Assembly: GCA_965267245.1 (NCBI GenBank)
Contig: OZ253939.1
Span: 558,001 to 622,000 of the forward strand
Length of the DNA stretch: 64,000 bases
Direction: 5' to 3'
Origin: JANSWY01 sp965267245
Lineage (GTDB): Bacteria; Bacteroidota; Bacteroidia; Cytophagales; Cyclobacteriaceae
The position numbers and the translations under genes are program-made. Numbering within the stretch: the first letter of the stretch is position 1; each line of letters begins with the position of its first letter. Below, piece after piece: positions 45,604 to 54,911 of this stretch. The notes under the pieces are model-generated. The model saw only the letters and a program-made list of their open reading frames with translations, had not been told where the DNA came from and did no database searches.

Positions 45604-47574
45604 TTAATAAGTAAATCCTAATTTGGTTAAGCCTGCTTGTACTTCAGGGGCAGACATAAATAAATCCCAAAGTAATCCAGTTCTATGGTTTTCCATCATA
45701 ATAATAATGGGTCCCTGATCAATTGCCAGGTATGAAGATGCAGTCCAACCTTCTTTTGGGCTAAAAGCATCATAGAATCCATAATTTCCCCAAAGTCGAT
45801 CTCCGAGAATATAGTAGAAATGCTTCATGGCTTCCATGGACTCTGTAGGTGAATATGGAAAGGATGATAATGCTGCAGTTGGTGTAATTACACCTATGTC
45901 ATTATCAGGTGAATGTGCTAAATATCCATTGTAGTTATCACTGGCTGTAAGTCCCCAACATTGTTCTGAATACCCCGGATAATTCTTTGGATTATCTATA
46001 CAATAAGCTCTGTTGATCATAGTATGATTTACATTCTGTGTCCAGTAATTGGCATATTGATCAGATAAGTCCCTTGGATCAAGTCCTAAAAACGAATAAT
46101 GAGCAAAGAACAGCGGACCTCCCTTATCACTTCGGAGCGGCAAAGTATATCCGTAATAACTGTTGCCACCGGAATTCACCATGCTTCCATTTCCGGACCA
46201 GCCTTTTGTATAAACTGATGGTTCTACGGTATGTGTGTTAGAGGATGCTGCAAGCACATAAATAACCAAAGCCTCATTCCACCCGGTGATTTTGTGATTC
46301 TTTTCCCATCCAAAGTTGGGTGACCAGTGCCAATACAGTACATCCTGACCATTTTGAGTATACCAGTCCCATTCCACAGTATCAATAAGTGAATTAATTT
46401 TGGTTATTAATTCTTGCTCAGTAGCATTTTGCTCATCAAGGTATTGGCGAACTGTAATGAGCCCCTGAACCATGAAAGCGGTTTCAACCAGATCTCCTCC
46501 GTCATCATTGGAGCTAAAGGGTATCACGTCCCCGGTTGTACCATCTAACCAATGCGACCAAACTCCATGGAAACGATCTGCCTTATCATTTAGGAAATTG
46601 ACGATCTTAAGTAATCGTTCAACTCCTTCTTCACGGGTAATGAATCCTCTCTCTATACCCACAAGAATTGTCATCACTCCAAAACCTGATCCTCCAATTG
46701 TTACAGTTTCCCCACTCGTGATGCGCTCTCGGCTTAAACCACTCACAGGATGGGCAAAATCCCAGAAGTATTTGAAGGTTTGAGACTGAACTTTTGTCAT
46801 AAGTTCCTCATCCGAAATTTCGGGAAACTTAAGCGTTGAGTCCAGTTTGGTAAAGAATGATGATGCAAATCCTTCGAATCCTGTAGTACCTATTCCAGTG
46901 ACTTCTTCCTTTATCACAAGCTCATAAGGAGCCCAGTATTTGATTGCATCTGTTCCTGGAGTAAGTAAAACTTCGTCTCCTTCTACAGCTATGGAAAGAT
47001 TGATTTTTCTTTTTTGAGCATCAATGAGGTAGATGTTATCTTTTGTAGCAGTGCTCTCATCTATCTCAGAAGAGAATTTAGCACTGATATTTAGGTTTAC
47101 AGGGATATCATATACAAGCTTGTTAGAGTTGAGATCAAGATTACCTGACTTAATTGACTCAAGTGAAAGAATTCCCTCAACTGTCCTGAAGGTATATTTT
47201 TCACTAATTTCTTTTGAAACGCCATCTTCGCTTTTAAGTGCTTCATTTAGGGTGATGGTGTATAATGTATAAGTCTGAAATGACTCTCTGGAATAAATAG
47301 AAACGCTTTTATTTCCATTAAAGAAATTGAATCTTAAAGGAATTGGATTCCCTTCTTCGTCACTGATCACAAGGCCTTGTGATATCAAAGAAGTGTCTAG
47401 TGAAAGATTGAATGTAGCAATAATTGAATGATCAACCGGTACATCTGTTACGACAGTATCGAGTAAGCTTTCGTTACCAATGATAAGTGAGGTCAGACTT
47501 AATTCTGGCTCGATTTCATCATCTTGACTACAAGCGATGAGGGCTGAAACACAAAACAGTCCTAATCGCAACAT
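45604..47574 (-). CDS. GH144-type endo-beta-1,2-glucanase-like lipoprotein with two Ig-like domains (copy 1)
   Basis: A 656-residue lipoprotein from ATG 47574 (lipobox IAC; the open frame reaches a TTG at 47610). Two SbsA/Big_5-type Ig-like domains occupy roughly 25-235, followed by the same GH144 catalytic domain as copy 2 (TFKYFWDFAHPVSGLSRER, GGSGFGVMTILVGIERGFI, DDGGDLVETAFMVQGL, YLAIDQGPIIIMMENHRTGL). The Ig spacer would hold the active site away from the membrane, suggesting that copy 1 is surface-exposed and copy 2 acts nearer the membrane or in the periplasm. Confidence 0.9.
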   Translation of the reverse strand: MLRLGLFCVSALIACSQDDEIEPELSLTSLIIGNESLLDTVVTDVPVDHSIIATFNLSLDTSLISQGLVISDEEGNPIPLRFNFFNGNKSVSIYSRESFQTYTLYTITLNEALKSEDGVSKEISEKYTFRTVEGILSLESIKSGNLDLNSNKLVYDIPVNLNISAKFSSEIDESTATKDNIYLIDAQKRKINLSIAVEGDEVLLTPGTDAIKYWAPYELVIKEEVTGIGTTGFEGFASSFFTKLDSTLKFPEISDEELMTKVQSQTFKYFWDFAHPVSGLSRERITSGETVTIGGSGFGVMTILVGIERGFITREEGVERLLKIVNFLNDKADRFHGVWSHWLDGTTGDVIPFSSNDDGGDLVETAFMVQGLITVRQYLDEQNATEQELITKINSLIDTVEWDWYTQNGQDVLYWHWSPNFGWEKNHKITGWNEALVIYVLAASSNTHTVEPSVYTKGWSGNGSMVNSGGNSYYGYTLPLRSDKGGPLFFAHYSFLGLDPRDLSDQYANYWTQNVNHTMINRAYCIDNPKNYPGYSEQCWGLTASDNYNGYLAHSPDNDIGVITPTAALSSFPYSPTESMEAMKHFYYILGDRLWGNYGFYDAFSPKEGWTASSYLAIDQGPIIIMMENHRTGLLWDLFMSAPEVQAGLTKLGFTY

Positions 47575-47640
47575 CCATACTTTAATGTGATCTATTCCGT
47601 AGGTATTCAAAATATTTAGGTAGTTATTTAAGTTAATTTA

Positions 47641-47672
47641 AACTATCCTGGAGCAATTGCCCCAGGATAGTA
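47641..47672 (-). terminator. Intercistronic hairpin between the LamG and GH144 genes
   Basis: ACTATCCTGG (47642-47651) and CCAGGATAGT (47662-47671) form a perfect 10-bp stem with a 10-base loop. On the - strand it is followed by TTTAAATTAAC, a weak T tract. It could be a partial terminator or an RNA-stability element that keeps susCD-LamG transcripts more abundant than those of the enzymes. Confidence 0.7.
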
Positions 47673-47715
47673 AAATTGTACAGGTCCTAGACCATTTTCT
47701 TATAGCTGAAAGAAA

Positions 47716-49536
47716 TTAATCTCCAACAGCTTTCAAAGCTGCTATTTGATCTGGAGTAAGGATTCCATTGTAAATTCTTAATTCATCAAGTAAACTGGTC
47801 TCACCCAGGTGACCCCACTCTTGGAAACGTGGTGCACCAGAACCAATTGATAAGATATCGCAACCTGTCCAGTCAATAACCTGATCTTCTTCGCTTTGAG
47901 CAGCTAGTATACCATTTAGGTACACTTGGCTCTTTCCACCACCTACGGTGATTGCTACATGTAGCCATCCCTCTCTTGCTGCAGCAAAAGTGGCGAAACT
48001 ACCACCGTCTATCCAGGCGTTTCCTTCTCCATTACCCACATTCATTTTGAATGTTTGTTTGAGATCATCTCCTTCCCTGAAGAATCTGAAACCCTTAGTA
48101 AGTTCATTTTTCGTTTCACCCTCTTCATGTAATGCACTGGCAGTTAATAGACCTGCCCTGGTAGCAGTAGGATCCAGTTTGATCCACATAGAAGCAGAGA
48201 AATTATCATTAAGAAGTCCTTCAGTCGGAATGGTCAGGTAAGAATCAGCATCACCCGAGTATGCTTTTCCTGACACACCACCATCCACTACACTTGGACT
48301 ACCCACTTCGGTAACAGTTACTTCTGTACCAGTGGTCGTGAAGTCAGTATCAAATGACATATAGAGAATTTCCTCAGCATCATCACCATCAATTGGAGTC
48401 AAACCCGGGTCCCCTGGATCTTCGATTGTTGGAAGACCAAATTCAAGTCCTGTCAAAGTTTCAAGGTCACCCTCGGTTAGTGCTTTGTTAAAGACCTTAA
48501 GATCATCAATATAGCTAGGATCAGATAAATGCGACCATCCAGTGAATCTAGGAGCTCCTGATCCAATGGTCAATATATCACAACCGGTCATATCTAACCC
48601 AACATGCTCGTCACTACCTGAAACAAGTTCCCCATCGATATAGAAAGAAGCAGTAGTCTCAGCAATAATGAATGCGAAGTGATGCCATTCACCGTCGGTT
48701 GGATCCAGCTTCGCGAGATCACCTCCGTCTATCCAAACTTCACCTTCGCCTGTTCCAAAATTCCACTTGAAAATTTGAAGGTCTCCACTTGCTTCTCGGA
48801 AGAATCGAACACCAGAAGTTCTAACATTTTGAGCTTCTGGATTTTCAGTATCTTCAGGTCCCATCACGAAAATACCTGCTCTGTCAGCATCAGTAATGTC
48901 TAACTTCATATACATTGATACCGTCAATTCTGAAGCTATAGAGAAGTTTTCAGTTGCTGAGGTCAAGTAAGCATCAGCAGCCCCTGAATATGCATCAGAA
49001 CCAATTTGCCCTTCTCCGGCAAAACCTGGAGTACCTACAACAGTTGCCTCTTCTTCAGTAACCAAATTCACATATTGACCATCAAAAGACCAGTATGCAA
49101 CTTCGCCATCAAGTGCCGTGTAAGGGTTTGAAGTAGTTTTAGTAAATGTTGAGGTAGCACTAGCAGAATTACCAGCAAGATCCGTCACAGTAACAGTAAT
49201 GGTGTGATCACCATCTGCCACACCAGCTTGCACAACTTCTCCATCATAGTTAAGGAAATCTGTAAAAGTGGTAACTTCATCTATTTGTGTCCCATCAAAA
49301 TCTACCACTACAGATCCAATTTCGGTTTCATCCTTTGCACTAAAAGTGATAGTAACATCAGTAGTTTCGTCTAATGTTTCTAAGGTGGATCCATCTTCTG
49401 GAGCGGTGATTGACACGGTAGGATTTGCGGTATCCTCAACATCTGGTTCTTTAGGCTCATCATCCCCACAAGAAACCGTGAAAAGCAATACTCCCAACAT
49501 AGCGAGTATCGATAAACTTCTAATAACTTTCATCAT
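47716..49536 (-). CDS. Surface lipoprotein with an Ig-like domain and two LamG/concanavalin-like domains (probable surface glycan-binding protein)
   Basis: A 606-residue lipoprotein (lipobox VSC followed by GDDEPKEPD, a surface-export-like sequence). An Ig/cadherin-like domain (about 38-135, PTVSITAPEDGSTL) precedes two LamG-type domains (about 145-365 and 385-600) that are internal repeats: both contain an FREASGDLQIFK-like strand, a GEGEVWIDGG-like loop, TGCDILTIGSGAPRF-type and HLSDPSYIDDLKVFNKAL-type ends. It follows SusD directly, the usual place for the SGBP, and should bind the target glycan. Confidence 0.85.
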   Translation of the reverse strand: MMKVIRSLSILAMLGVLLFTVSCGDDEPKEPDVEDTANPTVSITAPEDGSTLETLDETTDVTITFSAKDETEIGSVVVDFDGTQIDEVTTFTDFLNYDGEVVQAGVADGDHTITVTVTDLAGNSASATSTFTKTTSNPYTALDGEVAYWSFDGQYVNLVTEEEATVVGTPGFAGEGQIGSDAYSGAADAYLTSATENFSIASELTVSMYMKLDITDADRAGIFVMGPEDTENPEAQNVRTSGVRFFREASGDLQIFKWNFGTGEGEVWIDGGDLAKLDPTDGEWHHFAFIIAETTASFYIDGELVSGSDEHVGLDMTGCDILTIGSGAPRFTGWSHLSDPSYIDDLKVFNKALTEGDLETLTGLEFGLPTIEDPGDPGLTPIDGDDAEEILYMSFDTDFTTTGTEVTVTEVGSPSVVDGGVSGKAYSGDADSYLTIPTEGLLNDNFSASMWIKLDPTATRAGLLTASALHEEGETKNELTKGFRFFREGDDLKQTFKMNVGNGEGNAWIDGGSFATFAAAREGWLHVAITVGGGKSQVYLNGILAAQSEEDQVIDWTGCDILSIGSGAPRFQEWGHLGETSLLDELRIYNGILTPDQIAALKAVGD

Positions 49537-49584
49537 ATATAAGATTTAATTGCAAAATATTTATGGTAATAGTTTATGTTTTAA

Positions 49585-51108
49585 TTAGTCTTCTAACTGT
49601 AAGAGCAGGTCTTTTTGAGCTGGTGGGTAGGGAAGGAATCGGTCCTCATCAGTATATCCATCCAATTCTGAGGTTTTGTTATGTCTTACAAGATCATAGA
49701 ATCGAATACCCCATTCCATTCCGAATTCAGCAAATTTTTCATCGAGAATATCATCTATTGTTACTCCGGAAAGTGTGTTCAATCCAGCACGTGTTCTAAC
49801 AGCATTTACTGCTTGATCAGCAGTCATTCCACCACCAGATGCTCCATTTACTAATGCCTCAGCATGCATCAAAAGAATTTCAGAATACCTGATACAGATG
49901 AAATTTTTATTGGATCCGTAAGTGGTTTGCCCAGCTACCATCTGAATAGTCGGGAGATAGTGTTTACCACTCATGAATATGGATCTTGGGTTAGCATTCC
50001 CATTGGTATTACCAAAAATATCTCCATCTCGTGTGGTATTGCTTACAAATTCCGGCAGTGATGTATATCCTCTTTCCTCGAGACTGTCTATTCCCTGATC
50101 AGTAAAAATCACAGACGTTTCCAGTCTATCAGTTTCACCTCTGTCCAGCATGAAGGTGATGTATTTCAAAGTTGGTTCCCAAAATCCCCAACCAGTACCA
50201 ATACCGTCTACAAAAGGTGTCCAGTTATTAGGTCCAAAGAATTGATGTGTATACCTTATTCCACCAGAACTTCCACCGAAATCCGAATATTGAAGCTCAA
50301 GCAGGATCTCATCTGCTAGTTTTCCGGAAGTCTTGAATAATTCATAATAGTCTGGGAATAGTTGGAACTTTCCTGAGTTGATGATCTCACTTGTAGCATC
50401 AGCAACTCCCTGCCAATTCTTCAATTCAAGATTGGCCATAGCCTTAACAGCAAGGGCAGTGTGTACAGTAATTCCTCCGGGAACGAAAGACCTTTCGTTT
50501 GGAGCAGAATTAGAAAGCAAAGGCAACACATCGTCTATTTGATCTGAAACATATTGCATCACCTGATCAAATGGCACAACTGGAGCTTCATAAAGTAAAT
50601 TTGTTTCTGAACTCTCAGGGATCAGAATATCACCCCAAACTCTCGCCAATAGAAATAATTCATAGGCTTGCATCACTTTGATTTCTGCGATGTATTGTTC
50701 ACCTTTCCCTGGGTCATCAGCAAACTCATTGAATTTCCGAATTTCTTCAATGATGGAAAACCAATCGATAATGTCCGAATACAAGTTCAGCCAAACAGAA
50801 TTATACATCCATAATGTTGACAACTCATATTTAAAGTCATCTGTGTTTATCAAATCCGCCTGATCTCCTTTCGCATTTACATCATCACCACGAACAGAGA
50901 TCAAAGGAAATGTCTCCCATTGCAAATGGTATAGCTTAAAATACGCTCCTTTAATGAGTTCATCCCTCTCAGCAGTATTTGTATAATCAATTCCTGATTC
51001 AACCCGAATGAGTTCCTGAGGGTCATTTAAAATATCATCACATGATGGTGCCAGCAAGACAACTACAATGAGCGAAATTTTTGTAACTAGTATTTTATAA
51101 GATTTCAT
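49585..51108 (-). CDS. SusD/RagB-like glycan-binding lipoprotein
   Basis: A 507-residue lipoprotein from ATG 51108 (MKSYKILV; frame open to 51120). The lipobox LAPSC is followed by DDILNDPQE. The N-terminal TPR-like helices and the C-terminal SusD signature (IRYSEILLMHAEALV, AVNAVRTRAGL) are clear. It caps the SusC transporter at the cell surface and delivers oligosaccharide. The gap to susC is 23 bases. Confidence 0.95.
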   Translation of the reverse strand: MKSYKILVTKISLIVVVLLAPSCDDILNDPQELIRVESGIDYTNTAERDELIKGAYFKLYHLQWETFPLISVRGDDVNAKGDQADLINTDDFKYELSTLWMYNSVWLNLYSDIIDWFSIIEEIRKFNEFADDPGKGEQYIAEIKVMQAYELFLLARVWGDILIPESSETNLLYEAPVVPFDQVMQYVSDQIDDVLPLLSNSAPNERSFVPGGITVHTALAVKAMANLELKNWQGVADATSEIINSGKFQLFPDYYELFKTSGKLADEILLELQYSDFGGSSGGIRYTHQFFGPNNWTPFVDGIGTGWGFWEPTLKYITFMLDRGETDRLETSVIFTDQGIDSLEERGYTSLPEFVSNTTRDGDIFGNTNGNANPRSIFMSGKHYLPTIQMVAGQTTYGSNKNFICIRYSEILLMHAEALVNGASGGGMTADQAVNAVRTRAGLNTLSGVTIDDILDEKFAEFGMEWGIRFYDLVRHNKTSELDGYTDEDRFLPYPPAQKDLLLQLED

Positions 51109-51131
51109 AATTGTTGTCATTTTTTGAGTTA

Positions 51132-54100
51132 TCAGAACTTAACATTCAATCCCATTGTGTAAATAGCAGGGATAGGGTAGGTTTGGTTGTCTACACCGTT
51201 AGCCACTTCGGGATTAAACCCATTGTAATTGAATACAGTCAGTGGCCTTTCTGCGGTTAGAGTAACCAGCATATCGGGAAGTTCCTTTCCAACCAGTTTA
51301 ACCTGTGGAATGGAGTATGAAAGCCTTACATTTTGAATTCTGAAATATGAGCCATCTTCTACAAAATAATCGCTCATGGCCTGATTGTATGGTTTTCGTA
51401 AGCCTGCAGCTGAAGGATATTTATCTGAAGTTCCTTCACCAGACCAAAGATTCTCAACTAATTCAGCGTCCAGATTGGCATCTGTGGTAAAAATGATCTG
51501 TCCACGCTTTCTATTCAGAATTTTTTGACCTCTCTGTCCCTGAAAGTTTGCACTTAGATCAAACCTTTTATATGACACACCCAGATTGAATCCATAGGTT
51601 AGATTTGGAAGAAATGAACCGAGTACCACTCTGTCAGAATCATCAATAACACCATCGCTATTCTGATCCCTGTAAATGAAATCACCCGGTTCAATTTCAG
51701 AAGCATCTACAAATTCGGCGTCTAAACCACTATTAGTAATCTGTTCTTCATTTTGGAAGACTCCAAGAACCTCATATCCATAAAAAGCCCTGATTGGCTG
51801 ACCTAATATTGATCTTTGTCTGAATTCTGCTGAACCAGCATTTAAATACTGTTGACCGCCAAGTGACAAGACTTCATTTTTTAAAGTAGCAAAATTCAGA
51901 CCCACAGCGTACTTTAAATCAGAATTGATTTGATCAGACCAGTTGGCTGATAACTCTAAACCCTGATTTCTGAATTCTGCAAGATTTCTTCTTACATTAG
52001 CTCTTACCAGTGGAAGAATAATGGTTACTACTCCATCTTTAGTATCCCGCACGTAGTAGTCTAAATCTAAGGACAGCCTGTTTTCCAGGAATTCAGCCGT
52101 CAATCCAAAATTTGTCTCAACCGTAGTTTCCCATCTATCCAAGAAATCGAATTGTTTTACTACTGTGGTACCACTCTCTTGGGTATCATCTATCGCCACT
52201 GTTTGACTCTCGTAAGTAGGTTGTCCAGGAGCAGCATCAACATTTACGTTTCCAAGCTTACCCCAACTACCTCTGATCTTCAAGTATTCAACCGCTGGTA
52301 AAGTAAAGAAGCTTTCTTGAGAAGCAACCCAACCAATTCCTACAGTAGGAAAGAGGCCCCATTTTTGCTGGAATTTATTGGTGCCATCCCTCCGAAGGGT
52401 TCCGTAGATCAAATACCTGTCATCATAGTTGTAACCTATTCTGCTGAGGTAGGAAACACCATTAAACGATTCGCCAAAATTACCAACAGGGGAATTTCTC
52501 AAAGGATCACTTGTGGAGGGGAAAATCTCTTCACCCGGATTTGTTAAATACCAGAATTCCTTGTTATCAAAGGTCGGGCTGACATAAAGGCTGTCACCCT
52601 GAATTCTCATTCTTCTAAAATCTTCTGTCCTTACCTCATAACCCACCATCGCTGTGAAACTATGCTTACCAATTGTTTCATTGTAGGTGAGGAGATTATC
52701 CCAGATTTGATCAAAATCCACCTCGTTTATGTTAACCAGTCTGGAAAGGTTAAGCTCAATGCCATCATGATACCTGAAATCAACATTTCGGGCATTTAAG
52801 GCATTGTAAGTATAGTTATAAGCCATTTTATAAGTGAGCTTATTTGGGATCAGCTCTATTTCTGTAAAAATATTTCCAAGTGCACGAGCAGTGAGGTTTT
52901 GATCATCCCCATAAAGAATGTTGAAAAATGGATTTTGTCTACCTCTGTACCCAAGGGTTCGAGCATTTCCTAACATTATTGGAGAGGCACTTGTATTGGT
53001 TTCATCATAAACAGGAAAGATTGGAACAGCATAGTAGGTATTATCCCAGACAGACCCGGAAGCAACATGTTGATCTCCTCTGATGACATTAATGGTCCCG
53101 CCTATTTTCAACCAGTCTTTGGCATCAACTTCCACATTTGCTCTGATGTTAAATCTCTCGTATGAATTCTTTGCTTCACTTACTAACCCATCTTGTTGGA
53201 AATACCCAATGCCCAGTGCGTATTTTGCATTCCTGGTACCTCCGTGGAGTGATAGGTTGTGACTTTGTTGAGGTGCTAAGTTTTTTAAAACTTCATCATA
53301 CCAATCTGTATCAACCGCAGGTAAATCTGTATTAACCCTGCTTCTTCCATAAGTTTGAAACGCATTGGCAATAAAAGCCTCATCCGCATCTGCACCAGTT
53401 GCCAGTGCATATTGCGTAAATAGCCTGGTATCGGCCATTTCTAAGATGTTTTGTGGTCGCTGAACACCATAATAACCATCATAAGTCAATACTGGTGCCT
53501 GGTCATAGGACCCTCTTTTGGTTTGAACTAAAACAACACCATTTGCCGCTCTAACTCCATATATAGCTGCAGCAGACGCATCTTTGAGTACTGAAATTGA
53601 TTCAATGTCAGAAGGGTTTAAAAAATCTATGTTATCCAGGAACATACCATCGACTACATACAGCGGTTTAGAATCTCCTTCCAAAGTACCGATACCTCTA
53701 ACGCGAACTGTTGGGCCTTTACCTGGTTCCCCGGAACTAACAATTTGAACCCCAGCGAGCTTACCTTGCAAGGCTTGCATAGCTTGACTGGTGGGGGTTT
53801 TGATGAGTTCATCTGCTTTAATAGTAGAGATTGCAGATGTTAGGTCTTTTTCCCTTTGAGTTCCGTAACCTACAACAACTATCTCATCAAGTGCTTGAAT
53901 ATTAATCTCAAGTTCAACGTCAATTACCGATCTATTCCCAATTAATACCTCCTTTGTTTGGAATCCAATGTAAGAGAATATGAGAACGTCTTCTGAAGTT
54001 GCGTCAATTGAATATTGACCATCAGGATTAGTGATAGTTCCTGAAGTAGTACCCTTGATTTGAATCGTAACACCAGGTAATTCTTCGCCCTCCTCGGAGG

Positions 54101-54203
54101 CCACTTTACCTGTAATAGTTTGTGCCTTGACTATGCTAAAACCACTCAGGCACCATATGAGTAGTGTATAACACAACCATTTTAACTGTAAATTCTTCAC
54201 CAT
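51132..54203 (-). CDS. SusC/RagA-like TonB-dependent transporter
   Basis: A 1023-residue outer-membrane importer from ATG 54203 (the frame starts at a TTG at 54212). Signal peptide (ends VKAQ), CarboxypepD_reg-like domain (about 28-105), the SusC box DEIVVVGYGTQREKDLT, plug with LAGVQIVSSGEPGKGPTVRVRG and SISVLKDASAAAIYG, and a barrel ending YTMGLNVKF. With the SusD it imports oligosaccharides made by surface enzymes. First structural gene of the PUL. Confidence 0.96.
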   Translation of the reverse strand: MVKNLQLKWLCYTLLIWCLSGFSIVKAQTITGKVASEEGEELPGVTIQIKGTTSGTITNPDGQYSIDATSEDVLIFSYIGFQTKEVLIGNRSVIDVELEINIQALDEIVVVGYGTQREKDLTSAISTIKADELIKTPTSQAMQALQGKLAGVQIVSSGEPGKGPTVRVRGIGTLEGDSKPLYVVDGMFLDNIDFLNPSDIESISVLKDASAAAIYGVRAANGVVLVQTKRGSYDQAPVLTYDGYYGVQRPQNILEMADTRLFTQYALATGADADEAFIANAFQTYGRSRVNTDLPAVDTDWYDEVLKNLAPQQSHNLSLHGGTRNAKYALGIGYFQQDGLVSEAKNSYERFNIRANVEVDAKDWLKIGGTINVIRGDQHVASGSVWDNTYYAVPIFPVYDETNTSASPIMLGNARTLGYRGRQNPFFNILYGDDQNLTARALGNIFTEIELIPNKLTYKMAYNYTYNALNARNVDFRYHDGIELNLSRLVNINEVDFDQIWDNLLTYNETIGKHSFTAMVGYEVRTEDFRRMRIQGDSLYVSPTFDNKEFWYLTNPGEEIFPSTSDPLRNSPVGNFGESFNGVSYLSRIGYNYDDRYLIYGTLRRDGTNKFQQKWGLFPTVGIGWVASQESFFTLPAVEYLKIRGSWGKLGNVNVDAAPGQPTYESQTVAIDDTQESGTTVVKQFDFLDRWETTVETNFGLTAEFLENRLSLDLDYYVRDTKDGVVTIILPLVRANVRRNLAEFRNQGLELSANWSDQINSDLKYAVGLNFATLKNEVLSLGGQQYLNAGSAEFRQRSILGQPIRAFYGYEVLGVFQNEEQITNSGLDAEFVDASEIEPGDFIYRDQNSDGVIDDSDRVVLGSFLPNLTYGFNLGVSYKRFDLSANFQGQRGQKILNRKRGQIIFTTDANLDAELVENLWSGEGTSDKYPSAAGLRKPYNQAMSDYFVEDGSYFRIQNVRLSYSIPQVKLVGKELPDMLVTLTAERPLTVFNYNGFNPEVANGVDNQTYPIPAIYTMGLNVKF

Positions 54204-54296
54204 ATTAGTCAATTTTATATTGGTTAATTGTTCCCCAAATTATGTTAAACTCCAATTCATATTCCGTTGAATCACAAGCCGAGCAACTCAAAAGGT

Positions 54297-54623
54297 TCAC
54301 GCAGAGATGAATAGAAGTTCTGTAATAAAACACTGAGAAAAAGAAATGTGAGTAAGTCTCCCGTCAATTATGATGGGGGCAGCAATTATGTCAGCCGTAC
54401 CAGCTTCAAATAGGTATTTACCATCAAGGTTTATGGTTCTCCCAGGAAAGGGTACATCTAATTGTGTAGTTGTACATGGCAGGACACCATCGTTATTTAA
54501 AGATACATTTCCCGGAATGGAAGATTGTGCAACAAACAATAGTGAGTTGAAAAATGTCACCAGGGCAATAATGAAGCAACAACATAGAATCAGTCTAATT
54601 GATTTTTGGGTAAATGCTGTCAT
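54297..54623 (-). CDS. Small exported ORF between the sensor gene and susC (uncertain)
   Basis: A 108-residue ORF starting ATG 54623, with a hydrophobic signal-like segment rich in cysteine (IRLILCCCFIIALVTFFN, about 9-26) and a body of beta character with two further Cys (LPCTTTQLD, SFSQCF). No family is recognised. It ends 93 bp before susC and is on the PUL strand. A competing antisense ORF exists (54370-54666), but this one has the signal peptide and the operon direction. It could equally be an untranslated leader. Confidence 0.45.
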   Translation of the reverse strand: MTAFTQKSIRLILCCCFIIALVTFFNSLLFVAQSSIPGNVSLNNDGVLPCTTTQLDVPFPGRTINLDGKYLFEAGTADIIAAPIIIDGRLTHISFSQCFITELLFISA

Positions 54624-54754
54624 AACTACTAAGACTCAAAAAATTCTTCTTCTTTATTTACATTAATCTGAGGCCAATATCAAAAATCAAATGATCACGA
54701 CAATGATTTTTGTTGAAATAGTTACATAAAATGTGTTTTTTGAAGGGTAAATAG

Positions 54755-54844
54755 TTGATGTATTTTGCGCAATAAAAACATTATATAATGGGTTTATTTT
54801 GGGATTTGATGTATTTTATTGCAATAGCTGATTGCGCAATAAAA
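54755..54844. repeat. Repeated palindromic elements between the sensor gene and the PUL
   Basis: TTGCGCAATAAAA occurs at 54765-54777 and 54832-54844 (67 bp apart), each with the perfect palindrome TTGCGCAA. TTGATGTATTTT occurs at 54755-54766 and 54806-54817, and a related ATTGCAAT is at 54818-54825. The arrangement TTGATGTATTTT plus TTGC-palindrome is thus repeated in a 90-bp block within a non-coding stretch, suggesting regulator binding sites. Confidence 0.65.
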
Positions 54845-54911
54845 GCAGGATTTTCAAAAATGAGGATTTATTGGATAAATGCAATTTAATTGTAATGAAT
54901 ACAATCAACTT

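Noticed and set aside
44238..47574. Starch-degrading glucoamylases
   Set aside because: The glycoamylase domain name is historical; the sequence hallmarks and the neighbouring GH3 fit GH144, and no starch-binding domain is present.
54370..54666. A 98-residue + strand ORF opposite the small PUL ORF
   Set aside because: It is antisense to the PUL direction, lacks a signal peptide or family, and its frame seems incidental; the - strand ORF is more plausible.
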